DNA from: UBA11986 sp963734955
GTDB taxonomy: Bacteria; Bacteroidota; Ignavibacteria; UBA10030; UBA6906
Assembly (NCBI GenBank): GCA_963734955.1
Contig: CAVTJO010000008.1
Span: 186,001 to 250,000 of the forward strand
Direction: 5' to 3'
Length of the DNA: 64,000 bases
Shown: piece by piece, positions 10,421 to 19,136 of the stretch
Layout of the letters: each line of letters opens with the position of its first letter
Position numbering within the stretch: the first letter of the stretch is position 1
Translations under genes and position numbers: made by a program
Notes under the pieces: generated by a model
What the model saw: only the letters and a program-made list of their open reading frames with translations
What the model was told of the DNA's origin: nothing
Database searches by the model: none

Positions 10421-10452
10421 CACACGGCCCCGGCATTTGTCGGGGCTGTGTG
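10421..10452. terminator. Strong inverted repeat, possible second terminator
   Basis: CACACGGCCCCG and CGGGGCTGTGTG form a near-perfect 12-base stem around an 8-base loop, directly after the T run of the previous hairpin. The + strand tail is not T-rich, so its role is uncertain. Confidence 0.4.
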
Positions 10453-10541
10453 TTGTATGAAGACTCTTCATGGCAAAAGATTGTGTCCGCGGTTGAATCT
10501 GCTCTCGGTGCCGGTGCGGATGCGGCGTTGGGCTGGCTGAG

Positions 10542-10569
10542 TTGAACTCCCGCCATTTTTTTGTATATT
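10542..10569 (+). promoter_or_regulatory. Promoter-like TTGAAC-N16-TATATT
   Basis: TTGAAC at 10542-10547 and TATATT at 10564-10569, 39 bases upstream of the ATG of the NHL-repeat gene. Confidence 0.55.
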
Positions 10570-10607
10570 GAAGCATACTGTCTGCATGAATCACGCCGCG
10601 TTCTCGT

Positions 10608-11477
10608 ATGTCCAGGTTGCGCCTTGTTTTGTTGTTGATTTTCCTGTTGTCGTTGGTTTCCGTTCGCCACCTTCTGGCGCAGGAATCGCGTGCGATCTCA
10701 GGGCAACAACTCGATGTTGATATCTACGGCAATATCTACATCCTCAATACCGACAAGAATACGCTCAAACTCTTCTCGAAAGACCGGGTTCTCAAGCGTG
10801 AAATCGGTGGATCAGGGTGGGAGAACGACCAGTTTGATCGACCTTCGGGTGTGTGGGCACGGAATGGGATCGACGTGTTTGTTGCGGACTATGGCAATCA
10901 TCGTATCCAGCGCTTCGACCGGAATCTGAGTTACGTTTCAACATTATACACGCGCGAGAACCAGAATCCCGATGAACGGTTCGGGTATCCAACCGATGTT
11001 GCGATCTCCCGCCTCGGCGACCTGTTCATCTGTGATTCGGAGAATTCACGCATCGTGAAGGTGAACCGGTTTACGCAGGTCGAGCGGACCTTTGGCGGAT
11101 TCAGTGCCGGAGAGGGTCGTTTGTTGAATCCGACGCGCGTGGAGATTGGACCGGCGGACCATGTCTACGTTGTGGACGGCCCACGGGTTGTGGTGTTCGA
11201 TAATTCAGGGAACTTCTTGCGTGCATTAGGTGGCGTCTTCCGCCCACCGATATTATTATATGCAAACACAGCCAGCGTTGTTATTGTGGACAGTATGTCC
11301 ATGTATTGTCTTGACGTCGACGAGCGACCAGCCTGTTCACTTCCAATCCAGACTGCGACAGGACTGGAACGGTCACAGATTCAGTCGATTGCGTTTCTGC
11401 AAGACTCTATGTTCGTTCTCGCTGGACGCGAACTTGTTGTTCTTCCTGATCCGCAGGGTATGATTCATGAAAAGTAA
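10608..11477 (+). CDS. Secreted NHL-repeat beta-propeller protein
   Basis: 289 residues. Residues 1-25 are a signal peptide ending LLAQ. The rest is a chain of NHL-type blades: a GNIYILNTDKN blade, FDRPSGVWAR...VFVADYGNHRIQRFD, GYPTDVAISRLGDLFICDSENSRIVKV and NPTRVEIGPADHVYVVDG. The D-x-x-N-x-R-I-x-x-F signature is clear in two blades. The length suits a single six-bladed propeller without further domains. It has its own promoter and lies 44 bases before ssb, perhaps in one transcript. Such proteins usually bind a partner in the periplasm or at the surface; no substrate can be inferred. Confidence 0.75.
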   Translation: MSRLRLVLLLIFLLSLVSVRHLLAQESRAISGQQLDVDIYGNIYILNTDKNTLKLFSKDRVLKREIGGSGWENDQFDRPSGVWARNGIDVFVADYGNHRIQRFDRNLSYVSTLYTRENQNPDERFGYPTDVAISRLGDLFICDSENSRIVKVNRFTQVERTFGGFSAGEGRLLNPTRVEIGPADHVYVVDGPRVVVFDNSGNFLRALGGVFRPPILLYANTASVVIVDSMSMYCLDVDERPACSLPIQTATGLERSQIQSIAFLQDSMFVLAGRELVVLPDPQGMIHEK

Positions 11478-11521
11478 CTGATTTCACATTACGCGTACAC
11501 AACTTCGATAGGAGAACTGCC

Positions 11522-11956
11522 ATGGCAAAGAGTCTGAATCGGGTCATGTTGATCGGGAACCTTGGAAAGGACCCGGAACTAAGATATACAACGAGTGGTG
11601 TTGCAGTGGCCACGTTCTCGCTCGCCACAAACGAATCCTGGAAGGACCAGGATGGTAATACCCAGGAACGGACCGAGTGGCACAATATTGTCGCGTGGAA
11701 GAAGCTTGCTGAAATTTGTGGCGAATGGCTGAAAAAAGGCAAGAAGGTTTATATCGAGGGGAGAATCCAGACGCGCAGTTATGATGACAAGAATACCGGT
11801 ACGAAGAAGTACGTGACCGAGATCGTCGCTGAAAACATGATCATGCTTGACAGCAAAGGTTCGGCAACATCAGAGGGAGGGGCGCCGTCTTCAGGCGTTG
11901 TCGAGCCGGCGGCAGCAGCGCCGGCAGGGAGAATTGAGGACGATCTTCCGTTCTAG
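11522..11956 (+). CDS. ssb: Single-stranded DNA-binding protein
   Basis: 144 residues. The OB-fold starts with MAKSLNRVMLIGNLGKDPELRYT and contains the WKDQDGNTQERTEWHNIVAW and YIEGRIQTRSYDDKNTG core, matching bacterial SSB over residues 1-110. A glycine/alanine-rich linker leads to the acidic C-terminal tip DDLPF, the docking peptide for replication and repair partners. An AGGAG ribosome binding site lies 6 bases before the ATG. It coats single-stranded DNA during replication, recombination and repair. Placement downstream of a secreted propeller gene carries no functional message. Confidence 0.95.
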   Translation: MAKSLNRVMLIGNLGKDPELRYTTSGVAVATFSLATNESWKDQDGNTQERTEWHNIVAWKKLAEICGEWLKKGKKVYIEGRIQTRSYDDKNTGTKKYVTEIVAENMIMLDSKGSATSEGGAPSSGVVEPAAAAPAGRIEDDLPF

Positions 11957-11974
11957 AAACAACTGGCGTTGGTG

Positions 11975-14368
11975 CTACCGGTTTCTTCCATTCCGGTTGA
12001 TGTTCTTCATCAATTCTGCAGTCACTGCCATGCTCCTCCGCGCCGGCTCGAAGTCAGGCTGGAGGCTGAGGCATTTGGTAAATGCATCCCGGGCTTGTGT
12101 CAGGCGTCCCGACATTCCGAGCAGCGTGCCGTAGTTGTACCAATAGAGGTGGTTTGCAGGTTGCAGCTCAATCGCCTTACTGAACGCACTGTCCGCGGCG
12201 GCGTACCTTCGCGTTTGCATCAACGCGACGCCGAGATTGGCCCATGCGTTGCCATAGTGTGGGCGCTGGACGGTTGCCATTCTGAAATAGAACGCTGCGC
12301 TGTCGAGGTTGTGTCGGCCTACCCACAGTTGTCCAAGACCATAAAGTGCGCCAGAGAACAAAGCATCCTTGTCTACATCCATCACCTCACTCGCTGAAAA
12401 ATCCTCATCGGGCTCAAATGATGGCTGTTCCGGACGTGCATGATATTCCAGAACTGACTTGAAGTATTTCTCCGATGAGTCGGTCTTGCCTTGGAAATTG
12501 AATATCCAGGCCAACCGGGATTTCCCATACAAGAAATCTCTATCGCAAGAGTGAAGGCCACGCTCGAGCACTGCAACAGCACTGTCCAATTGATTATGTT
12601 CCTGATATGCCTGGGCCACGGCAATGTACGGCTTCGGAAGATAAGGCCTCGCTTCGATTGCCCGTTTTCCATACCAGATCGCCGAGTCGGCTCTTCCCAT
12701 CCCCAGATAGATGTGCGAGAGATTTGACAACGCGCCATGCGAGTCTGGATAGACGAAGAGCTCTTGGTGGAACTTGAGAATCGCGTTTTGTGTGTTGCCA
12801 CGTTCCCACTCGGCAACTCCCCAGTTGAGGTAGAGGTTCGGTCGAGGAATTGCCGCGTGCTCTGCTGCCTGCGCAAAGAATGTGATTGCCGTGTCGTAAT
12901 GTCTCTTGTTCAGTTCCACAATTCCAAGACTGAGAAAATCTCTTGCCCCGGAGTCCTTATTGATTGCATACAAGCTTGAATTCACAAAAAGAGCTGAGCA
13001 CAAAGCGAAGCAGCCAGCTCTGGCCAGCCATCCCCAATGCTTCGATCGCATCCGGTCGTAGAGCGAAATCATCGCGTATCCGGCAAACATGCAGAGTGGC
13101 AGGATGATCGGCAACCGGAACCGGTCACACACAAAAAAGATGATTGTCACGCCGCTGTACAACATGACGAACGCGACATGGAACAGCATGTGTTTGCGTC
13201 GCAATGCGATCACCATTCCGAGCAGGCCGATCGGTCCGGCACACCAGAAACCCACCGGAAGAATCTGCAGAAGTTGTGAGTATTGTGTGAACGAGTAAAA
13301 GCTCTGGTTGTTGGGGATTTCGTACCAATTCCAGAACAGGTATGCTTTCTTCAGAATGAGCTGCATATACTGAATCGGCTCATCCACAACAAAAGAGAGC
13401 CCCTTCTTGTACCAAAACCAGGACACCTCCGAGGATGTGGGAGGATGCCCGAGGGCTTTTTCAACCATGTATGTTGCATCGCGATTGTCCCAACTCGTTC
13501 CAAGTCTTCCGGGCATCATTGAGCTATAACCGTCTGCGTCGGCGTTGTTGCCGATATAGAAATTAACCCCTCCCTGTGAAGCGATGAGAACAAGATCATG
13601 CCCGACCGCATAGTTACGGATGGTGATGGGAAGGATCGGAAAAGTGCATCCGAGTGTGATGAGTGCAAATGTCTTTGCTGCAGCTCTGGGTGCACCTGAT
13701 CGAAGTTGTTGCCATACGAGAAGGGCGAAGAGAAATGGGGCGATTGCAAGGAAGGGGGGACGGATACAGCAAACCACCCCGTACACAACTCCGACAGCAA
13801 GCCAGTTGAAGGGTGTGGGATGTTCCTTCGATCGTTCAACCAGCAATAACCAGACAAGACAGGAGAACATTAGCAGAGAATCGAAGAGCAGCTCCCCCTC
13901 GAAGTAAACAAGGACCGCGTAGAGGGAAGCAAGTGCTGATGCGATCACTGCGGCGGCAGACCCACACAAGCGGCGGACGAAAAAGTACAACACCACAAGC
14001 GAAAGAACTCCAATAAGATGTTGTACGATACGCGGTACGAAGTAGTTGTGTCCGAAGATGGCGTACAATCCTCCAAGAAAATATGGATACGCCGGTGCGC
14101 GGAAGAACACTTCGTCTCCAACCAGATCGCCGGCCGCAATGGATTCCGCCCATTTATCGTGGAACAGAGCATCGAGTCTCGGGTGTGTGAAAAAAGGATT
14201 TTCGCGGATTTCAAGGAGATACGTCAAGCGGATCATGAAGGCAGAGAGAATCAGCCCCAGAAGAAACCACCGTTCCCATGATCCAAGTGGTGTCTGGTGT
14301 GCGGCGCCGTCGTTCAGGTTTGCATGTTTGTGTGGCGAATTTGAGGTAAGCGGCTTCATCGTGTTCAT
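11975..14368 (-). CDS. Membrane glycosyltransferase-like (PMT/GT39 type) protein fused to TPR repeats
   Basis: About 797 residues from the ATG at 14368. The open frame reaches a TTG at 14434, but that codon falls in the -35 region of the divergent btuB promoter, so the internal start is preferred. The N-terminal half has many hydrophobic helices. Its first extracytoplasmic loop holds LDALFHDKWAESIAAGD and RAPAYPYFLGGLYA, the acidic and P-x-Y signatures of dolichyl-phosphate-mannose/ArnT-like glycosyltransferases. From about residue 490 come at least five TPRs (NWGVAEWERGNTQNAI, LSHIYLGMGRADSAI, VAVLERGL, LGVALMQTRRYAAADSAF). The fold suggests sugar transfer from a lipid carrier on the periplasmic side; acceptor unknown. 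A similar fusion occurs at 30676-33168. It is convergent with ssb, 18 bases apart. Confidence 0.7.
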   Translation of the reverse strand: MNTMKPLTSNSPHKHANLNDGAAHQTPLGSWERWFLLGLILSAFMIRLTYLLEIRENPFFTHPRLDALFHDKWAESIAAGDLVGDEVFFRAPAYPYFLGGLYAIFGHNYFVPRIVQHLIGVLSLVVLYFFVRRLCGSAAAVIASALASLYAVLVYFEGELLFDSLLMFSCLVWLLLVERSKEHPTPFNWLAVGVVYGVVCCIRPPFLAIAPFLFALLVWQQLRSGAPRAAAKTFALITLGCTFPILPITIRNYAVGHDLVLIASQGGVNFYIGNNADADGYSSMMPGRLGTSWDNRDATYMVEKALGHPPTSSEVSWFWYKKGLSFVVDEPIQYMQLILKKAYLFWNWYEIPNNQSFYSFTQYSQLLQILPVGFWCAGPIGLLGMVIALRRKHMLFHVAFVMLYSGVTIIFFVCDRFRLPIILPLCMFAGYAMISLYDRMRSKHWGWLARAGCFALCSALFVNSSLYAINKDSGARDFLSLGIVELNKRHYDTAITFFAQAAEHAAIPRPNLYLNWGVAEWERGNTQNAILKFHQELFVYPDSHGALSNLSHIYLGMGRADSAIWYGKRAIEARPYLPKPYIAVAQAYQEHNQLDSAVAVLERGLHSCDRDFLYGKSRLAWIFNFQGKTDSSEKYFKSVLEYHARPEQPSFEPDEDFSASEVMDVDKDALFSGALYGLGQLWVGRHNLDSAAFYFRMATVQRPHYGNAWANLGVALMQTRRYAAADSAFSKAIELQPANHLYWYNYGTLLGMSGRLTQARDAFTKCLSLQPDFEPARRSMAVTAELMKNINRNGRNR

Positions 14369-14427
14369 AAGTTCGACATTGTGACTTTCAACTTCAACGC
14401 CATGGCCAAGCGTTTTTGAGTTTTCTC

Positions 14428-14456
14428 TTGACAAAGCGGTTCGGGCAGAGTATATT
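14428..14456 (+). promoter_or_regulatory. Promoter of the btuB leader, TTGACA-N17-TATATT
   Basis: Consensus -35 (14428-14433), 17-base spacer and TATATT (14451-14456), about 35 bases before the cobalamin riboswitch. The best promoter match in the window together with 1973-2001. Confidence 0.75.
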
Positions 14457-14489
14457 ATTCACGCGCTCATTGTTCTTTCACACACGAGT

Positions 14490-14712
14490 CTTGGTTACGG
14501 CGCCAAAGGCGCCGATGAAAAGGGAATTCCGTTAAATTCGGAAGCTGCCCCGCAACTGTAATCCCACGCCTGCGTGCATGCAGGCTCTTCTGTTCAACAA
14601 GTCACTTTCCCGGCTAATCAAGGGATGGGAAGACGAACAGACGATGGGAGAGCCAGGAGACCTGCCAGGATTTGCTACCCATAATCACCTTCGCGGGAAG
14701 GCAGGGGGCTTT
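14490..14712 (+). ncRNA. Cobalamin riboswitch
   Basis: The leader carries the conserved pieces of the B12 element in order: GAAAAGGGAATTCCG (14517-14531), GAAGCTGCCCCGCAACTGTAA (near 14541-14561) and the B12 box GCCAGGAGACCTGCC (14652-14666). Downstream, the GGGAAGGCAGGGGGC segment may belong to the switching part. The element lies between a consensus promoter and a terminator placed just before btuB, so high adenosylcobalamin should reduce expression of the receptor and the lipoprotein that follow. Exact ends were placed by eye. Confidence 0.92.
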
Positions 14713-14732
14713 CACTTTGATTTCTTGGTCTG

Positions 14733-14770
14733 ACCCCAGCTTTCGATTCTGAAGGCTGGGGTTTTTGTTT
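14733..14770 (+). terminator. Riboswitch-controlled intrinsic terminator before btuB
   Basis: ACCCCAGCTTT (14733-14743) pairs with GAAGGCTGGGGT (14751-14762), followed by TTTTGTTTT. The hairpin ends only about 10 bases from the btuB start, the expected place for the expression platform of a transcriptional riboswitch. Confidence 0.8.
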
Positions 14771-14780
14771 TCCAAAAGTT

Positions 14781-16973
14781 ATGAACAGACTTATCCACAT
14801 ACTAATCCACGCATGGGCATTCTTCTCGCCATGGTTTTGTGCCGATCTCTATGCCATGGTGCGACAACAAGTTACAGTGGATTTGCCGGTGTCGAGGCAC
14901 CCCCAATCATCGTGTTTGGAAGAGTTATCCACATCCCATCTTGAGGACAATCGGACCTTTTCGCCCGACTCAGGCAAGATCCGCGAAGATATCGGGGCAG
15001 AATCTCCATCCGGGAACGGCGCGGGCATCATGCTCCACGACTCCTCTCAACTCAAAACTTACCAACTGCCGGAGCTTGTCGTCACCTCGTCAAGAGTTCG
15101 CCAAACTGCGTCGTACACACCATCTTTCGTTACCATAGTGAATAAGGACGAGATTGATGGTCTGAATGCGACTTCACTCGCTCAGGTTCTGTCCCCGGTC
15201 GCCGGAATCTTTATAAAGGACTATGGTGATGCTTCAGGTTTAAAGACAATTTCGCAAAGAGGTCTGGGGACGGAGCACACACTCATTCTTCTAAACGGAA
15301 TACGTGTCAGCAGCACACAAAATGGTCTTGTTGATTTGGGGGTAATGCCCGTTGATGAGATTGGAGCTGTTGAGATTGTTCGCGGGGGACAATCCGCGTC
15401 GTACGGGGCTGATGCAGTGGCGGGACTTGTGAACGTGATCACGAAGCCTGTGGACTCCCGCAATACTGCCCAGGTATCAAGCTCGGTTGGTTCATTTGGC
15501 TACCATCGGTACCTGATTTCGGGCAATCTCTCTTCGGGGCTTGGCGGTATTCGCCTGAGCTATGGACAAGAACAAAGTCAGGGAGATTTCCCGTTTCAAT
15601 TTCGCAACGGCCCTCTTGTGTGGAATCTGGTCAGGGGAAACTCGGACCTCCTTGCCCGCTACGCGAACGCTCAAGGTGACCTGCTGATCGGCGATTGGAC
15701 ACGGCTGGCGATTGTTGCGTCAACCTATTCCTCGGAGCGAGGTGTCCCGGGAGCACTAGTCAGCCCATATGCTACAAGTCAAGCCCGGCAAATCGATAGC
15801 GACCATCTCATCCAGACATCGTTTGCCTCCGACGTGGCAGAGGATCTCACCCTTGGCTTTACGGCTCAGGCCCATTTTTCATACGAACGCTACAGGGACC
15901 CGAACCTGAACATTGGCGGCAGGTCACTGGACACATACTTCAGAAACGACGATATCCGTATCGAGCCACACATCAATATGAAGATGTCAGAAGGAATGAG
16001 GGTTTCCGCTGGCGTTGAGCTGGCCAATACAACAGCAAACGGGAATTCGCTGGACAGGAAGGCATTGCGCAAACAAATGGGCGCGTTCGTAGTGGGTGAA
16101 GCAGCGCTCGTGAGATCCAATGATGTGGTAAGCGGTGTTACGGTGTTTCCGTCGCTGCGCTACGACGCGGTTTCATCGATAGATCCGGTGTGGAGCCCTC
16201 AGCTCGGCGCCTTGGTGGCACTTAAGGAGTTTGACGCGGGCCCTCTGAGCAGGGTCAGACCGTCGATCCGGTCGAGCGTAAGCAGGAATTTCCGAATGCC
16301 AACATTCAACGAACTTTACTTCAGCGGCGGTGGAGGGTTTGGCGACCCCGGGTTGCGGCCAGAACATTCAACAAGTATCGATGTTGGCGGATCGTTGCAG
16401 TTCTCGCTTGCGGGTGAGCAGCAGGTCCAGATTACGCACTATGCTAACGACATGAACGACAGGATTATTTGGGCTGCGGCTTCCGGCAATAGTGTGGTTC
16501 CGAAGAACCTCCGTCAGGTCCGCTCTACAGGTCTTGAGGGATACTACCGCTGGGATTTGCCTGAGAAAATGCTTTCGCTTCAAATGAGCTATGCAACATC
16601 AAGCAGTCGTAAGATCTCGGCGGACTATCCTGGTGATCCGACTGTGAATACACAATTGGCGTACGTTCCGAAAAGAATGCTCTCATTTTCTGCCAGTTCG
16701 ACAATTGACGTCGGGACGTCGCTAGTCAAAGATCTTGGGGTAGTGGTGGCATATTCCTTTGTGGGTTACCGATATGTCACGGAGGACAACTCGCAGTTCT
16801 TGCCGTCCTACCAATTGGTGAACCTGAGCCTGAGGGGTTGCCTGTTCATCCGTCCCCTATCTATTTTGGGGAAGTTTGAAGTAAACAATCTCCTCAATGA
16901 GGCATACGAAGTAATGCCCGGTTATCCGATGCCCCAGCGGTCGTATCGGGTAACGATTGGACTCGGGTACTGA
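14781..16973 (+). CDS. btuB: TonB-dependent cobalamin receptor BtuB
   Basis: 730 residues. A signal peptide-like start is followed by an unusual, poorly conserved stretch to about residue 90. A TonB-box-like LPELVVTSSRV precedes the plug domain (FVTIVNKDEIDGLNATSLAQVL, QRGLGTEHTLILLNGIRVSS, VEIVRGGQSASYGADAVAGLVNVITK). A 22-strand barrel of about 500 residues follows, ending in YRVTIGLGY with a terminal aromatic residue. It imports cobalamin across the outer membrane with energy from TonB/ExbBD, which are not in the window. The assignment to B12 rather than another ligand rests on the cobalamin riboswitch directly upstream and the BtuG-like neighbour. The ATG has no strong ribosome binding site. 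Confidence 0.88.
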   Translation: MNRLIHILIHAWAFFSPWFCADLYAMVRQQVTVDLPVSRHPQSSCLEELSTSHLEDNRTFSPDSGKIREDIGAESPSGNGAGIMLHDSSQLKTYQLPELVVTSSRVRQTASYTPSFVTIVNKDEIDGLNATSLAQVLSPVAGIFIKDYGDASGLKTISQRGLGTEHTLILLNGIRVSSTQNGLVDLGVMPVDEIGAVEIVRGGQSASYGADAVAGLVNVITKPVDSRNTAQVSSSVGSFGYHRYLISGNLSSGLGGIRLSYGQEQSQGDFPFQFRNGPLVWNLVRGNSDLLARYANAQGDLLIGDWTRLAIVASTYSSERGVPGALVSPYATSQARQIDSDHLIQTSFASDVAEDLTLGFTAQAHFSYERYRDPNLNIGGRSLDTYFRNDDIRIEPHINMKMSEGMRVSAGVELANTTANGNSLDRKALRKQMGAFVVGEAALVRSNDVVSGVTVFPSLRYDAVSSIDPVWSPQLGALVALKEFDAGPLSRVRPSIRSSVSRNFRMPTFNELYFSGGGGFGDPGLRPEHSTSIDVGGSLQFSLAGEQQVQITHYANDMNDRIIWAAASGNSVVPKNLRQVRSTGLEGYYRWDLPEKMLSLQMSYATSSSRKISADYPGDPTVNTQLAYVPKRMLSFSASSTIDVGTSLVKDLGVVVAYSFVGYRYVTEDNSQFLPSYQLVNLSLRGCLFIRPLSILGKFEVNNLLNEAYEVMPGYPMPQRSYRVTIGLGY

Positions 16974-17020
16974 ACCGTTGCATAAGAATTGTGGGGACCA
17001 ATCACATTATGAGGGAGTCC

Positions 17021-18094
17021 ATGCGAACGATTGTCAGGCATGTGTTGATGATACCGTTGTTACTCATTGCGTTTGGGTGTCGTGACAATCCTGCCGTTGC
17101 ACCCGAGACAAATGCTACGCTCCCGAAGATCGGCAGGGCCGTGTATGTCTTGAATGAAGGGAATTACAATGACGCGACCGGTGCACGGCTTTCCATATAC
17201 GACATTGATCGTGATACGGTGTACAGGGACGTGTTCGAGATTGCGAACAACGGATTGCATCTGGGAAGCACCGGTGATGACCTGAAGTTGTATCGGGGGA
17301 AGGCCTACATCCTGATGAGCCATTCTGAGAATATTGACATTATCAGTCTGGAGACTCAACAACTGCTTCGCTCTGCGACTTTCCCCGGATCGATCCCCCG
17401 TGAAATGTTGATAGATTCTCTTCGTAACAAACTGTATGTGAGCCGCACAAACAGCGGCGCAGTATACGTGCTTGACCCTTCTACGCTGGGAATTCTGAAC
17501 TCGATTGCGGTGGGGACCAACCCCCTGGGCATGGCGATTGCCGGGAACTACTTGTTTGTATGCAACTCGGGTTATGGTTCTGACCGTACGGTGTCTGTCG
17601 TTGATGCACGGGTGGACACAGTGAGAGCCACTCTGGAGCTGTCTGATGGTCCCACCAGCGCGGCAATTGCTCCTGACGGGAATGTCTGGGTGGCATGCAG
17701 CGGAAACCAATTTGCTATTCCCCCCACCAATGGGAGGATATTCATCATCAACCCGGCTGATTTCACAATTGAAGACTCGATCTCCTTTCCTCAGAGCATC
17801 TGGGGAACAATCGCAATGGGGACAAACGGCTACGCTTACACGACGGATGCGGCCGGGGATTATGGAGGCCCCTTGCATCGAATCTCCGTCTCATCAAAGG
17901 CAGTGCAGATGAATTTCATACCGGATACATCCTACACAATGGCCGTCGATGAGGTAAGTGGGGATATTTATGTCGCGGACGCAAAGAGTTTCCATGAGAA
18001 TGGTGTGGTGAGCGTCTATTCAAACACGGGCGCGTTGCTGAGACGATTTGGTGCACAGTGGGGACCCGGAACAATCGCTTTCAAATATCAATAG
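17021..18094 (+). CDS. BtuG-like surface lipoprotein with YncE-type beta-propeller
   Basis: 357 residues from the ATG at 17021, chosen because GAGGGAG lies 4 bases upstream; the frame is open to a GTG at 16991. The lipobox LIAFGC puts the acylated cysteine at residue 20. The mature part is a chain of YVTN/YncE-like blades (KLYVSRTNSGAVYVLDPSTLGIL, GNYLFVCNSGYGSDRTVSVVD, NGRIFIINPADFTIEDSISF). It follows btuB by 47 bases with no terminator, so it is under the same riboswitch. In Bacteroides, BtuG is a seven-bladed propeller lipoprotein that captures cobalamin at very high affinity and sits on BtuB. Same fold, lipidation and operon position support the same role here; binding residues were not compared. 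Confidence 0.75.
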   Translation: MRTIVRHVLMIPLLLIAFGCRDNPAVAPETNATLPKIGRAVYVLNEGNYNDATGARLSIYDIDRDTVYRDVFEIANNGLHLGSTGDDLKLYRGKAYILMSHSENIDIISLETQQLLRSATFPGSIPREMLIDSLRNKLYVSRTNSGAVYVLDPSTLGILNSIAVGTNPLGMAIAGNYLFVCNSGYGSDRTVSVVDARVDTVRATLELSDGPTSAAIAPDGNVWVACSGNQFAIPPTNGRIFIINPADFTIEDSISFPQSIWGTIAMGTNGYAYTTDAAGDYGGPLHRISVSSKAVQMNFIPDTSYTMAVDEVSGDIYVADAKSFHENGVVSVYSNTGALLRRFGAQWGPGTIAFKYQ

Positions 18095-18111
18095 ACAACA
18101 AGCAATTCAAC

Positions 18112-18140
18112 TTGATTCCCGCGAAGAGTCATGATATATT
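18112..18140 (+). promoter_or_regulatory. Promoter-like TTGATT-N17-TATATT
   Basis: TTGATT (18112-18117) and TATATT (18135-18140), 36 bases before the methyltransferase start. Suggests that this gene is transcribed separately from the B12 operon. Confidence 0.6.
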
Positions 18141-18175
18141 TCCCACAAGTAGCTTGTCGTAAACAATAGGAGCTC

Positions 18176-19022
18176 TTGCAGCTGCCTGGACAGTTCACGC
18201 GGTGGTCACAGTCAGTTGCACATCGTGCGCTCCGGCCACAACCCCTTCCACTGATTTTCGCCTTGTCAGGTCCAGGATACCAGTTTCTTCCACAGATCTA
18301 CGATCGCTGGCAGCAAAGCTACGGGAAAGACTTCAGCACGCTCATCCTTCCCAAACTCCTTCATACAATCAAGGCGCACGACATCCCAAGGTCAACATTG
18401 CTCGATCTCGCATGTGGAACCGGAACGCTTGCCATCATGATGGCCCGGCGTGGCTGGGATGTCCTCGGTGTTGATGCCTCAATTGGCATGGTTCAGGAGG
18501 CGATGAGAAAAACCGATGGCACACGGCTGCCAATTGCATTCACCCGCCAGGACATGCGATCGTTCTCGGTACCTGCGCAGGTCGGTCTCGTAACCTGTAT
18601 GTTCGATGGCATTAACCACCTGATGAATGCGAGGGATCTGTTGCGGTGCTTTCGGTGTGCGCACCACGCGCTCAGGACGGGCGGATATCTGATTTTCGAT
18701 GTGAACAATGAGTTCTGTTATACGGACGGTGTGGCGACAGACAGAGGTCATCAACGATCCGGACTTCACGATTATACTTCAAAACTCATACGACGCAGAG
18801 AGGAGAAATGCAAGGAGCGCGGTTACAATGTTTCTTCGGCAGGGTGGCTCCTATGAGAAGAAGACTGAAATAGTCCAGGAGCGTTATTATCCCTCGGAAG
18901 AAATTGAGAAGCTCTTGAGTCGCTCAGGGTTCCGCGTCGTCGAGTGCAACGACTTCAACTTCACGCATGATCCTCTGGTGGGGAACGTCAAAACGTGGTG
19001 GGTGGCGAAGCCGAACAGATAG
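18176..19022 (+). CDS. Class I SAM-dependent methyltransferase; frameshifted as read
   Basis: The first frame starts at a TTG three bases after AGGAG and encodes YDRWQQSYGKDFSTLILPKL, then the SAM-binding motif LLDLACGTGTLAIMMARRG with the acidic GVDAS loop, and YLIFDVNNEF. After that it loses sense. The frame with WRQTEVINDPDFTIILQNSYD, ERYYPSEEIEKLLSRSGF and the final TWWVAKPNR continues to 19022. Removing one G of the GG at 18728-18729 gives ...CYTDVWRQTEV... and one protein of about 281 residues. Both halves match small class I methyltransferases of the ubiquinone/SAM family; the methyl acceptor is unknown. Probably an intact gene with a consensus error. Confidence 0.75.
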
Positions 19023-19044
19023 CCGCACAAAACGAAAGACCAGC

Positions 19045-19092
19045 GGAACAGGTGATCACATGAATCTGCTAATCACCTGTTCCCTTTTGTTC
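19045..19092 (+). terminator. Intrinsic terminator after the methyltransferase
   Basis: GGAACAGGTGAT (19045-19056) is perfectly complementary to ATCACCTGTTCC (19072-19083), followed by CTTTTGTTCTT. Confidence 0.8.
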
Positions 19093-19136
19093 TTGGAATG
19101 GCTTACGTCAAAGTTTGGGAGCGCATTCTCTGTTTT

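Noticed and set aside
14369..14434. Extended start (TTG 14434) for the TPR glycosyltransferase
   Set aside because: The extension overlaps the -35 of the btuB promoter and is not conserved in character with membrane proteins; the ATG at 14368 is preferred.
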